In this document: one piece after another, positions 12,169 through 23,161 of the stretch | Position numbering within the stretch: position 1 is the stretch's first letter | Layout: every line of letters begins with the position of its first letter | DNA from: Anaspis maculata | Taxonomy: Eukaryota > Arthropoda > Insecta > Coleoptera > Scraptiidae | Length of the DNA stretch: 64,000 nt | NCBI GenBank assembly: GCA_949128115.1 | Contig: OX421962.1 | Location: 44,291,745-44,355,744 of the forward strand | Reading direction: 5' to 3' | Program-made: the position numbers and the translations under genes | Notes under the pieces: generated by a model | Databases searched by the model: none | Told to the model about the DNA's origin: nothing | Seen by the model: the letters and a program-made list of their open reading frames with translations, nothing else

Positions 12169-12483
12169 AAGTCAGGCAATTAAGTTCTTTGATTCAAAAA
12201 CAACAGGAACAGGGTCAGATGCTGTCGGCAAGTTATCCTGTCGATGATTTGTCCTGTCGGCGAATTGTCCCGTCGCGTCGGTGAGTTGTCCTGTCGGCGA
12301 GTTGTCCTGTCGGCGAATTGCCTTGTCGGTGAGTTGTCTTGTCGATGAGTTGTCTTGTCGGTGAGCTGTCTTGTCGGTGCGAGTTGTCTTTACGGTGAGC
12401 TGTCTTGTCGTTGAGTTATTGTCTTGTCGATGAGTTGGTTGTCGGCAAGTTATCCTGTCGATGAGTTGGGTGTCGATGAGTTA

Positions 12484-15400
12484 TACCAAACCCAATCCCG
12501 TATGGGGCCGGGATTTTTCTTTCAAAATGGCGGCTTCATTTTTGAAAATTCAACATTGATAGAGCGACATAAGCTTTCTGAATGTGGGCATTCTAAACAT
12601 GATTTCGTCATCACTTTTTTATTTCAGTGAAAATTAAAGCTCATGAAGTCCAAAAAAATGAAAAAAATTGCAGGGTCGAAACTACCATAATATATTCAAA
12701 TCAAAATACTCGGGTATTTTCTATTTATTTTTCAATTTTTTGGCATTTCCGAATCATGTTATACATAAGGGAAAAATTGAAAGAATAGAAAAGCTAAAAT
12801 GGTCCGTTTTTATTTTTTTGAGAGAACTTGACCTGCATGCACATGCACATTGCACACCACTATTTTAGGCTTGTGCGGAGTATATCTCATGTTTTCTGGT
12901 TCAGCCAACCCTACAAGCATCCCTCGCACCTATACCCTACCTACCCACAAGAATCGCATGAGCGGACCATGAACATGGGTGATGTAATGGTTATTACGGT
13001 GAGACGATGACCAGACGCTGATAAACTGGCTCAATACTATATAGGCGAAACATATTAGCGGTTAATCACCTATTGTCTCCGTGAAAAGAGACATCACAGA
13101 TTCCAATACTTGGACTCCACCACCAGGATATCAATGAGCTTAGTCGAATAATTAATATTCAAAGGCTTGGTTTGCGTGGCTCATTAACAATCTGTTAATA
13201 AGATGCATTATTTATTATCGCTAATGTATAAGTCAAGTTCATGTAACATATCGTACAGGTACTTGCTATGATTGGCGGCATGGCATTTTTCAAAGAGTAT
13301 AGTGTTTCGATAAATTGTTTAAAAAATATATTTTTCAAGTAGACGCAATTTTAAAGTTGAAGTTGTGAAAAAACGGGTGAAAATTTTATGGTCATAATCG
13401 ATTATTATCGTCAAAGTCAAAGCGGCATAGCCAAGAACCCAGTGACAAGCCACGGTCATCCGGATTGGTATGCAAAAGCCACTCGCAGGATAACCTGTTA
13501 ATGAATCAAAAGAAAAATCAAAAGGTGCAAAGCCGCAACAAACGTGACGAATGTTGATAAGCGCTTTCGGTCAGAAAACCGCACACCGGCGTGTGTTTCA
13601 GTTTTAGCACTTTGATATTCCATAATATATCTGATGCAGGAGAGATAATTGCTTGTGGTACACAACTACACAAGTAGGTGCGACAAAGCGCCGGCGTCTT
13701 GTGTCTGCAGAATTCCAGCAACGTTAACGTGTTTTTGCATTATTCAATATCACTGATAATGAAACTGACTTATCATACATTATGCCATTTTTATTATCAT
13801 ACGAATTCTTAGGCGACAGGTAGAAACTACCTATGCTGAAAGATACACTAATTACAATTTCATTCAAATTTACTTGCTCTATAAATCTAGGTCACACATT
13901 ACTCTTATTGTTTTATGAAGCTAAACACTTATCGATCATGGTATCTCAAGATTTGTAAAGTGAAAAATTACGCATACCACGCGCCTAAACATCTTTCAAC
14001 ATTTCACTCACAAAACGCATCCAATTAAAAATATAAAATAATGAAGTTATAGAAAAGTTATGTTACGTGTTTGCTTTATCTCTCGAAGATAATCGCCGGT
14101 GTTATTGCAATAGGATTAATACGTTACGTCAGAATAAGTAATGGACTGATGGTCGTTTCAGACCTTTGATTTTAATCACAACCAGGAATTCACCAGTACA
14201 TCGCCGAGGAGCGTTTCGTTTACAGGTTGTACATGCGAATCGTAATCTCAAGTGTAATTATAAAGGCAATGAATTAAATCCTCCTTATAGATGACCTCTG
14301 TCTAATTTTCATTACATATGCACTTTTAATGCGACACCCCGGGGAGATTCCTTGCCATTTATCCTTAAGTAATCATAATGGTGCGCTACAACAAAGTCTG
14401 GAGTGTAGCTAACTGCTAATTAAGTTATTAGCGTTCAGATTTATGATCGTATTATTTAAAGAAGAACTCAGTATCGAAGCTTCGATATTCTTTTTTCTGA
14501 TGTCGCAACAGGTGCTAAAAGCCAGCCAAGTTGGGTGAAGGTAGTTAATACAGATAAGCGAGTTGAAGAGTGATTCCGCCCACCCATGACCATGTATGTA
14601 GTCACACTAAGTACTTTTGGCACCCGGAATTACGTGTGCGGTCAAAAAATACTTCGGGATCGTGAATATTCCAGTTTATTAGCGAAGAAACATAAATGAA
14701 AAGCTGCCAGATCAACATGGAGATATCCGAATATCCACTTTGTAGCATTTGAGGGTAGCCGGTTCATTGTTTCCCTATTGTCTCAGTGTAAAGTGTGAAA
14801 AGGGCGTGGTGGTCCTCTTGAGGCCGAAAAATGTTCCGTTTCGGTTCAGAGGTGATCTTTCTCACGCAAATTACCTGGTATTTAGCAGCCAAGCCTTAGA
14901 TTAGGAGACCACCACTGTTTGGTTTACACCGTTCTTTTCCCATCGGACAACGACTCAATCTTGATGCCTTTCAGTGGCCTTCAGGTGAACTTGTCAGTAA
15001 ACCGAAAAGGTCAAACTCCGAGGGCTCAAAGTACATCTTTCTTTTTTTTAAATAAAAATGTATTATGCAGCTTTAATCCAATTTGAATAGGGAGCAATTA
15101 ACTTGAAAGACGAAGCTTCTTGATGTTATCCTTCGTGGAGTGTTTCTTGTTTGTCGACCTTCGTCACTTCAACTTGCAGTACGTCACTAAGTACTCCACT
15201 TGAATACCATAAGAATGTTCCGCTTGTCTTTTGTATAACACAAGATCGAGTGCATCTGCATATCACCACAGTAGTTCTGATCCACCAAGAAGAGTCCACC
15301 TACCTACAGTTTTATTTTTCATTCTAGAAATAGAAGCGCACATATCTATGAACCTCTTCGCATAAGATTTATTCCAGGTAGTACTTCCAATAGCATTCCT

Positions 15401-16077
15401 ATAACATAAATAAACCACAAGATGAGCGATGTGCATTAATTAAATCATTCCTCGAGTTGTTTATATGGTGCAAAAGTGGAATTTGCGGCGGCAAAACCAG
15501 GAAAGGTGATTGGACTGGTAGACAGCGGACAGACTGAAGACTGACACGCCCTCTGGCAAGTCTGTAACACACTCACACGCGGCCGACAAGACTGGAAACA
15601 AATTGCCCCGGCTTATCACAATTACCCGATTATGTCCGACGTGATTAAAATTATTCCACGAGTACGTCACATTGCAGTGTTTAAGTAAGTATAGGCCATC
15701 CAGGGCGACCGCTAAAGCACCAAAGGCTGTAATTAAAGATTCAATGAAAGTTCATGAGACACGAGAATAAGAGCTCACGCTATTTGGGACATCTTCAAGA
15801 CACGACAACAGAGTTACTCAAGCGACTAAATCGAGGAGTGAACAGCAGGAAGGGAAGCAGAAAAAATAAATACGAATTTCTTCTGAACTTTTGCTTTCAC
15901 GAATAGCATATGATTCCAAAATAATTAGGTTTATGTCTACTTATGCTTTACTTATACCTATACATATTCATAGTAGTTTCTCAATATACATCTGACCCGC
16001 AAGCATCGCTTAAGAATAAGTACAACTTCTCTGTTTCCATCAGGACAAATCGTATACTTTCTTTGCCAAATAATATA
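12484..16077. other. No gene recognised
   Basis: About 3.6 kb without a supportable coding frame. The small frames (12424-12630, 12668-13010, 13518-13721, 15461-15670) have no motif. An imperfect inverted pair lies at about 14787-14815 and 14895-14935 (GTGGTGGTCC with GGAGACCACCAC), possibly a very old MITE. Confidence 0.5.
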
Positions 16078-16654
16078 CAGGGTGTTTCAGGGATGATAGC
16101 AAAAAATTCAACAGTGGGTAGATCTCGTCACAATATGACGAAAACCTATACATCATTTTGCAAAGTTCGGCCTTATGACGAAGATACAGCCCTCCAAAGT
16201 TCACTCTTTTCGGATTTCAAAAATTTGTAACTCTGGGACGTTGCGACAAATTCAGCTTTAATTTAGCATAAGCTGGTTTGTGATAATTATCTATCAACTT
16301 GCTGAACTTGGAGAGAATGCAATCAGTGGCGTACAAGCTATGAGACCTTAGATCAACTTTTCTTCGGATTCTTCTAAATTATTGACCCTCATAACTCCTA
16401 CACCACTGGTTGGATTCTTTCCAAATTTGGTAGGTTGATGAATAATTATGACAAACCAGCTTTTGCTGAATTGAAGCTAAATTTGTCGGAACGTTTCTGA
16501 GTTACAAGTTTTTGAAATCCGAAAAAAGTGAAGTTTGGAGGGCTGTATCTTCGTCATTAAGCCGAACTTTGCAAAATGGTATGTAGGTTTTCGTCATATT
16601 TTGACGAGATCTACCCACCGTTAATTTTTTTGCTATCATCCCTAAAACACCCTG
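16078..16654. mobile_element. Palindromic MITE, copy 1 of a family
   Basis: Ends CAGGGTGTTTCAGGGATGAT and its inverted equivalent (ATCATCCCTAAAACACCCTG) lie between TA dinucleotides (16076-16077 and 16655-16656). The arms are inverted over nearly the whole length. Shared strings include GTAGATCTCGTCA, TTTGCAAAGTTCGGC and GAAATCCGAAAAAAGTG, each mirrored. A second near-complete copy is at 25863-26400 and a partial arm at 22710-22848. No transposase is encoded. Ends and TA duplications suggest mobilisation by a Tc1/mariner-type transposase. Confidence 0.85.
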
Positions 16655-16711
16655 TATACCTACTGATTGAGGATCACTTTCGTCGTGTTGTTCCTGATAC
16701 TTTTAATTTAA

Positions 16712-16750
16712 AGTTAATTGAGATGCTAATTTACAGCATCTCAATTAACT
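16712..16750. repeat. Perfect 16-bp hairpin
   Basis: AGTTAATTGAGATGCT (16712-16727) and its exact reverse complement (16735-16750) flank a 7-base loop. No T-run or gene end is nearby. Function unknown. Confidence 0.8.
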
Positions 16751-16949
16751 AATCGCTCTTGAATTCGCGTTTGATCTCTCGCGTGTCTCTTTGTCACTGA
16801 ACTTCATTGCGTGCCTCGGTCTGGAATCGCTCCTTTTGCATTCGTAAAAGGGTATATCAGAATGTTACCGTACATTCTTCCACCAAGTCCTCGAAGATTT
16901 TTGCGTCGACCACTTTGGCATATCGACTCCAGTAGGTAATCTTATGTTA

Positions 16950-17309
16950 TGGTGCTATTCTGTAAGAAAGATACATCGATGTAAGAGCTGTATCGCTGTA
17001 AGATGACACATGACAATGCAAAACATTATTACTTTTTAAGATGAAAGAACTGTGGGAAGGTTTCCACTGACGGAACGAATGACTTTTCAAATGAAAAGTA
17101 CATACTAGAAGGCGGTAGTTTTCTTCAAAAATGGAAGCTGTGTAGTTTTCTTCAGAAATGGAAGCTGTAGACACAGTGCTTCGCTATATTACTTTAGCTC
17201 TTCAGTACAGCATACCAGACGTGAATTTTCTGTGAAACTATTATTACTTTTGTCATTTTACAGCGATGTAGTGCTTCCATCGATGAATCTTTTTTACAGA
17301 ATAGCACCA
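16950..17309. mobile_element. PIF/Harbinger-type MITE with TTA target duplication
   Basis: Terminal inverted repeats TGGTGCTATTCTGTAA are present at both ends. The inner arms also pair (left 16950-17030 with right 17230-17309). The flanking TTA trinucleotides at 16947-16949 and 17310-17312 match the 3-bp TWA target duplication of PIF/Harbinger transposons. It sits at the downstream edge of a coding-like stretch on the minus strand (17313-17493). Confidence 0.75.
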
Positions 17310-17312
17310 TTA

Positions 17313-17493
17313 ATTCAGGTTTTGATATCTGTGAAAAGTTTAGCAGTTTCGAATCCGACAGGTTTTGGAACGGCTCCTCCACCAATAGTACGGGTTTATA
17401 GTTTACTCCAGAATCGGAGTCTCCAGCAAATATTGACAGTATATTGACAAAAGGATCACTTGGGAATGGAATGATTTTTTCATCAAGATGATT
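17313..17493 (-). pseudogene. Coding-like exon (module with GDSDSG and GGAGGAGCC) cut by a MITE
   Basis: On the minus strand an AG acceptor-like site (CTTCAG, 17494-17499) is followed by an open frame whose translation includes IIPFPSDPFVNILSIFAGDS and then NYKPVLLVEEPF. The frame runs straight into the Harbinger-type MITE at 17312. The +1 frame over the second half is also open and reads TIGGGAV then PKPVGFETAKLF, so the true frame is uncertain. The FVSIFAGDSD motif recurs at 23084-23161, and the GGCGGAGGAGCCGT core recurs at about 25510 and 55565. No known family was recognised. It may be one member of a small duplicated gene or exon family. Confidence 0.35.
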
Positions 17494-18839
17494 CTGAAGT
17501 TACATGCCACTGGTGGGCCGTTCAAAATTCAAAGTACCTAAATATTTTCAAAAAAAAAAAAAATACCCTACACAGGTAAGACATAAACATCAAGGAGACT
17601 TTGTTCTAATTGAAGCTCTCGTCTCGAAGTTGTGCCAGAAGAAAATTGTTTGTGAACTTTGACGCACCCTGTATTTTTCTTGGAAAGCCTATGTTTATGT
17701 TACCTATTTATATTTTTTTGAATCGGGAGAAATAGGAGAATCTGTTCCCACAGTTTGATCAGTTAAAACTGGCACATCCTAATATAATAAAAGTCGTGAG
17801 GCCAGCAGCCATGTCGACACAAATCGGTACAAGTGCTTTCCATTTGATTTGTGTTGATGTCATTGTGTCATCGACACAAGCTAACACAAGCCAACTTGCA
17901 CGGAAATAAGAGTTGGGGCAATAGGGCGATTGCATGTAGGGGGCGCTCCGTTTGCCACCTGGGGACTTAGGGTTTATCAATTGGTATTGCAACACGCCAA
18001 ATCATTTGTCAAAACTGTCAATCGCGTGATTTTGGCACTTGAATAAATTAACAATAATCTCGCCACACCAATTGCCCGCTGACCTGCTGTACTTAGTTCT
18101 CTTCTCATCTTTCTATATTGTCGACGCTGAAAAATGCCCTATAAATGTTGTGTGCTACACCGCGCTCAAAATTCAACAAAACAGAAATGGCATAAAATGC
18201 CACAAGTTCCCCACCAATGAAGCCCTGAGGAAGCGATGGGCCGTTGTTCGACTTTTATTTGCAATTTGCAAAACATGAACAAACGAAACTAATCGAGAAA
18301 CTAATCGATAATCTGGATCTGGCGCAAGCGCGCTGTGCCACCGAACCAAAGCCACCAAGTGGCGACAAGCTGAACCAACATCATGCAATTGCCCCATTAC
18401 CATCTCACTTTTCTGAGGATTTCCACTTCTTGTGTTTATGTTTTGACAGTGACTCAAACTTGACACTAAATGAGATTTTTTTGCATTTTTATGGGTAAAC
18501 GTGAATTCAATGAACACTTCCAAGCGTCTTATTTGACGTTAATGACGTTACTAACGTTTTGAGTTTTGGACATCTGTTTTTGGGCATGGCCGGGACATCC
18601 GTAGCACAAGCGTTCGAAAGTGTTCCGTTTATGTTCCTGGCAAGAGTTGACTTGTGTTGACAAACCGACACAAGGTGTCCTAAATGGAAAGCGCCCAATA
18701 CAGTGATAATTGCAAGTAATAATTGCAATAATAGCAAGACATCCCGCTTTTTCGTGATGATTGAAAAAAAATGAAGTCCAATATTTTTTGCTCGCCACTG
18801 TATTTATTCACTCGTTTCGTCTCGGTCGACAAAATTAGG
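17494..18839. other. No gene recognised
   Basis: AT-rich spacer. Overlapping frames at 17759-17995, 18039-18278, 18173-18523 and 18507-18798 lie on both strands and have no motif. Confidence 0.5.
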
Positions 18840-18841
18840 TA

Positions 18842-19548
18842 CAGGATGTCCAGTCAGTAGACCATTTTTCGTGAGGCTAATATTCCCTTTTGGATTAAGG
18901 TAGTAAGATGGATAAAAAATCCAAAGAAAGCTCACTTCATGCCATTTTCAATTATCAAACTTGAAAAAACAGCATCGTTCGCTTGTGCATCGCGGGATCT
19001 GATGCAATGTGCATTCTCAGGTGATGAAAATTACGTTCCCGAATCGTTAGCACTGATCGCTTTACTTATATGCTCAATAGTACATCGACGAAATCAACAC
19101 GATTTTATATTGATAACCTGAAAATGCAAATTTGACATCGAGGACAAGCCCAGTTACCGTGCGCTTGTCGGCCCCAGTGCTTGGATGGACCGACCATCAA
19201 ACATCCAGGCACCACATTGCGGCTCGGTAAGTCCAGCTGGTCTAGGAGAGGGGTACAATGGGCCCAATAATGAGGCCTACGTGCCAGGTGAAATTATGTT
19301 TCACGAACTCCTCAAATGTAATCCAGAATCCAGAATCCAGAACCCCAGTTGCCATTTATAATTTTCGAAGAGATTGATGCCACCACAACTCATACGGGGA
19401 TGAAATTTCACAGATGAATTGATAGCACCTATGGACAAGGACATATCCCTTGAGAACAGAGTCGATCTGGGCGGGCTAATTTCAAAAAAATGGGATTGAG
19501 TTTGAGTGCCCGAAAATGTGTCTGTTAAGTTTCTGTTGAGCCATCCTG
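18842..19548. mobile_element. Possible non-autonomous TA-flanked element
   Basis: The left end CAGGATGTCCAG and right end GAGCCATCCTG form a short inverted pair between TA dinucleotides (18840-18841 and 19549-19550). The first about 110 bp resemble 20005-20120 (both contain a TTTTCG-AGGC block and CTTCATGCCATT or the like), which precedes a mariner-type transposase remnant. No open transposase frame survives here. Confidence 0.4.
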
Positions 19549-19550
19549 TA

Positions 19551-20004
19551 TGTAATTTTTGTGGAGGACGCCAAAGCGGCAATAGCAATTTTTGTGCTCA
19601 TGCGTCCCAAAGCAACTCTTGGCGAAACCCCATTGCTTGATAAATAACATACTGCCACTGAATAGAACAATAATACAATAAAAGACACTGCAAATATGTG
19701 AGGTTAGGATCCTGGTGTTGTTGTTGTCATTGTTGGTCTTGACGTTCCTTTGATTGATGACTATGTAAGTATTCTTCCGTGCTACCAACCGAAGAAGGAT
19801 TGATGATGCGGAAAAGGGTATACTTATAGTCAGAAACAATCATCAGGATCTCGCTACAAATACTTACCAAGAGCAGGAGGAAAAGAATTAAAAAGTGTTA
19901 TTAACAAGTGCATGATTTGTTTTTCCTGCTTTGCATGCAAGAGCAATTTTCATCACTAGGCCAGAAACTGCACATTTGCGAGTGCGCATAGTACCATCAG
20001 GGTT
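19551..20004. other. No gene recognised
   Basis: Small minus-strand frames (19482-19688, 19525-19839) without motifs. Confidence 0.5.
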
Positions 20005-20530
20005 GTTCAATCAGCATGACCAATTTTCGCAAGGCCAGTACTGACTAATGAAGTGAGATGGAGAAATAAATCAAAGAGCAAAAGAGAACTTATTTCATGC
20101 CATTCTTCACCATATTATAACATAAATGCTATATCATAATATAATATATCATATATGATAAGTTTCGAGAGAAAATATTTTTTCCAATGAAAACTTTATC
20201 GCATATAAAGGTCTCCAAAATACCTATCTTCTTTTTCAACTTACCTTACAATAAACTCCACTTGTTTGAGCCATTTCCGAAATCTGATTTGAAAGGTTCA
20301 ATTTTACGTGTCAAGAAGTTTCCACTTGTTTGCTAGACGTTTAATCTCCAAAATTGTGACACAAATTGGCCAGCGAGGCCACCCGACCTAAAGCCACCAG
20401 ATTTATATTTGTGTGGCTTATTGAACGCGCAAGTTTTATTCTGACAAACCCTTCTCACTGGGAGAACTGAAAACTAATATTCAAGCCGAAATTAGATCAA
20501 GGTACATCAGTTTCATCAGTTGAAAAAGCT
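20005..20530 (+). pseudogene. Decayed mariner/IS630-type transposase fragment
   Basis: At 20367-20445 the plus strand reads WPARPPDLKPPDLYLCGLLN, which fits the catalytic-core motif (W-P-x-R-x-P-D-L-x-P-x-D) of insect Tc1/mariner-related (IS630) transposases. After a one-base frameshift the translation continues SDKPFSLGELKTNIQAEIRS, the usual downstream S-D-K-P...E-L-K...I pattern. Upstream, RLISK and CDTN fit the residues that normally precede the motif, again in a shifted frame. The N-terminal DNA-binding part is not recognisable. Sequence at 20005-20120 matches the left end of the element at 18842. It is inactive. Confidence 0.7.
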
Positions 20531-21127
20531 TTAGACTTGAAATAAATTGCTGTTCATGAGACGGTAAATATATAGTGAACCAGTGGAAATGGAGTTGATG
20601 AAAGCTTTACATTTGAATCCATGGAAAAGAGTTTTTCAGCGATAATAAAAAAGTCCAATGAAAAATCATTGGAACAAAATCGTCTGGGGTCTTAACAAAT
20701 GAGCCATTATCAAGGCTACACATTTGTAAAACAGGGCTTTATGTACCTATGGTCCTGTATGTAGCTTTATGAAATGGGACCCTATCACCATCGGAAACCA
20801 AAAGAATCGTTTGCAGGCATGTTTGAAGAACAATAATGTAGTTATTTCTGGAAGTTTATATGACTCGCGCGTATACCTTTATGATGACCTTCTATTTCGA
20901 AAAATTGATCCAGTTTGTCTATAGCCTGATTTCCGCTGCGTTTGGTGCGCACTGAACTGCACTGAGTGCCAGCATAGACCAATAACAGGACTTTCTAGCG
21001 CGTTTCTTTGGCAACTAAAACAGAAAAGTGCGCACCTTCAGAATGTCAATCGCACTCACTCGGTCTTTTTTTACATTTATGGAATGAATGAAAGAAAGCT
21101 TACCCGCAAGACCCCCAAGCTTACCCG
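20531..21127. other. No gene; short GC-rich inverted pair
   Basis: GGTGCGCACT (20942) and AGTGCGCACC (21028) are a perfect 10-bp inverted pair about 75 bases apart, possibly a small MITE end. Nothing else can be supported. Confidence 0.4.
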
Positions 21128-21392
21128 ATTATGCCGTTGTTTCACCGTCTTTGCATTCACAACATGGTGATGCGAATTCCACCACCTTGCAGTTTACTTT
21201 GAGATATCGACCATTAGTCCAATAACTTGCCATTGCCACACCAGAAAAACCAGAAAACGGGTTATGCAATGGCAAAACAACAGTAATTATTCTAATCAAA
21301 TGGCTCCCGCCACAATTATTATCCATCTCTCAATGCAGCATTGCAGAGAACGCATGCGTCCGATAAGCCAACAGGAGAAAGGCTGATTAGAA
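21128..21392 (+). repeat. Diverged direct repeat, copy 2 of 2
   Basis: Partner of 7138-7452 in the same orientation (see that entry). It is shorter because it lacks the internal TTATTG insertion. No open frame is shared between the copies, so conservation is at the DNA level. Confidence 0.7.
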
Positions 21393-22709
21393 TATAAATA
21401 TGTAAGTAATTATGAATGCACTCATGCAAATATAAAATGGTAATAAAGGCGTGACATAACTTACTGCCAATGCTGTAACAGCAAAACAATTTGTTTATAC
21501 ACTGTATGCGGGAATTTATCGCATACGAGTTCTATTGGGAAAAGAACATCATCCCGCTCCATGCACATGATTTAATACCGGGGGATTTGCATAAGCCATT
21601 ATGCGAATTATATACGGTTCAGGTGCTAATTGCGGGGGCCTTCGGGTGACCTTTTTTTTTTCTCCAGCCGAGCTGCATCGTAGGAAAATGATGAATATCT
21701 TCATATACGCACAGAAGTGCGAGAAATTTGATATCCTTGTTCTGGCTGGCCGCAATCGTTGAATAAATCATGCGTCCAGATAATAATGATTTGCAGCGGC
21801 AGCCTCTCAGAGACTTCAATACTAGAACACGCAACGAGACTCTCGCACCTTTCAGGTAAAGTTTAGTTTCAGCCTAGTTTCGTATAGGACGTATCTATTA
21901 TAAATTAAAACTCGATACGTTTATAAATCACATTCTCATTAGTGCATAATATACTGCACGGTTATGGTAAATTAATGGGCATTTAATCGGATAATGGGTG
22001 GGTTCTCGTCTCGCTATATACCAGCATTTCCGTGAGTTGTTATTGTTGATTTCTGCCACTCTTTGGTATAATTTGTAAAACATGATTGTGTTAGGTAAGG
22101 ACGTTAGATATTACAGAGGAAAGGACATCGGTCTTGTGCGGGAGATAAAGCCGGCGGTACATAAACACAAACACTTGTGAAGAAAGGCCATCTCACCTTT
22201 CGGGTCAAGGAAATGAAACCAGAATTTCAATGCCATGTAGATACGAAATTCTGGGGAGAAAAGCATACTTTGTCACGCCAATAAATCGTTTTGACTTTTG
22301 ATGTGAAACAAGTCGGAGTAATGGTTTTATTTTGGTTTCAGGTCCAGATGCTAACGTCCACTCCAATTTTTCTACACAATGTGAGTAGCATTCTTACTAT
22401 AGAGCATCACGTACGTTAAATCGAAATCAATTATTGAATCTAATCTCGAATCTCTATATCCCAAAGCGGTATTTTCAAAAATCTTTGTTTTGATGGTGAA
22501 TTTTTCCCCGCCGTTCAAGAAAAACCGCATCTTCAAACATTTTTCTAGTATAGGAAAGAAATAAGTTCAGATACCTATAATATTGTAGTGAAGCATGTTT
22601 TTTTTTTTGTATATCCTGAGAATTTGGCTCAAATCGGCCGAAGCGTCTTGTAGTTACAGCCAGAGGGCAGTTACAGCTATTAAAATTCGCCAATCCATAA
22701 CAGTTTTTG
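21393..22709. other. No gene recognised
   Basis: AT-rich. Frames at 21549-21834 and 22475-22693 have no motif. Confidence 0.5.
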
Positions 22710-22848
22710 TCCGAAAGCTTGAAAAATCGGTCATTTCTGGTACTATCTTTGCCGCTATAGGCCTAATTTTGCAATATGCTGTGTTCGTTTTCATCATATT
22801 TTGACGGGATCTACCCACAGTTCACAGTTGAATTTGTTGCTATAATCA
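22710..22848. repeat. Partial arm of the 16-kb/25-kb palindromic MITE
   Basis: CATATTTTGACGGGATCTACCC and neighbouring bases match the right arm of the MITE at 16078-16654 (TTTTGACGAGATCTACCC), followed by a decayed TTGCTATAATC end. The terminal CACCCTG is lost. Confidence 0.6.
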
Positions 22849-23083
22849 AAGAGACTCGACCCGACCTGGTATCCTGTAATTCCTGCATCAACAAAAGGAT
22901 TCTGAAAGGCTCTGGTAAACATATTTCCGGGAAGACCTCGACGGCTCTCGTCCTGCGACTATTTCATAACAGTTTCATAAAATTTTATTAAAAATTTCAT
23001 ATTTCATTTCACCATCAAACTCCATTTGGTATCAGTCGAATTGCAAAAGCTCAAAAAATAGAGCTAGCATACATTCCAGCAAT
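22849..23083. other. No gene recognised
   Basis: Short spacer without features. Confidence 0.5.
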
Positions 23084-23161
23084 ATAGGGCTCCTCCTCTA
23101 ACTATGCGAGCGTGTGTCTTATCCTCATGTCGGAGTCTCCAGCGAATATCGAAACAAAATT
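23084..23161 (-). pseudogene. Degenerate copy of the FAGDSD coding module
   Basis: The minus-strand translation gives NFVSIFAGDSDMRIRHTLA, then a TAG stop, then LEEEPY. This matches FVNILSIFAGDSD and LLVEEPF at 17313-17493 in order and spacing. The DNA is also similar around the GAGGAGGAGCC core. The in-frame stop indicates decay, unless splicing removes it. Confidence 0.4.

Larger units (their letters stand above)
11480..12483. mobile_element. Foldback-type element with minisatellite arms
   Basis: The left arm (about 11480-11625) is a tandem array of units like GACAAGACAACTCGCC (about 15-17 bp). The right arm (about 12221-12483) is an array of the reverse complement (GGTGAGTTGTCTTGTC and variants). 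The loop of about 600 bp holds an internal duplication and a minus-strand SINE. Drosophila FB elements and some other foldback elements have inverted arms built of short tandem repeats. That resemblance is by structure only. No transposase is visible. The small ORF 11470-11682 is a translation of the array. Confidence 0.65.

Noticed and set aside
11480..12483. Regular short repeats reminiscent of a CRISPR array
   Set aside because: Units are contiguous with no unique spacers, occur inverted on the other side, and lie in eukaryotic DNA. It is a minisatellite.
18173..18798. Overlapping ORFs of 76-116 residues
   Set aside because: They lie on both strands, have no motif, and overlap each other in several frames.
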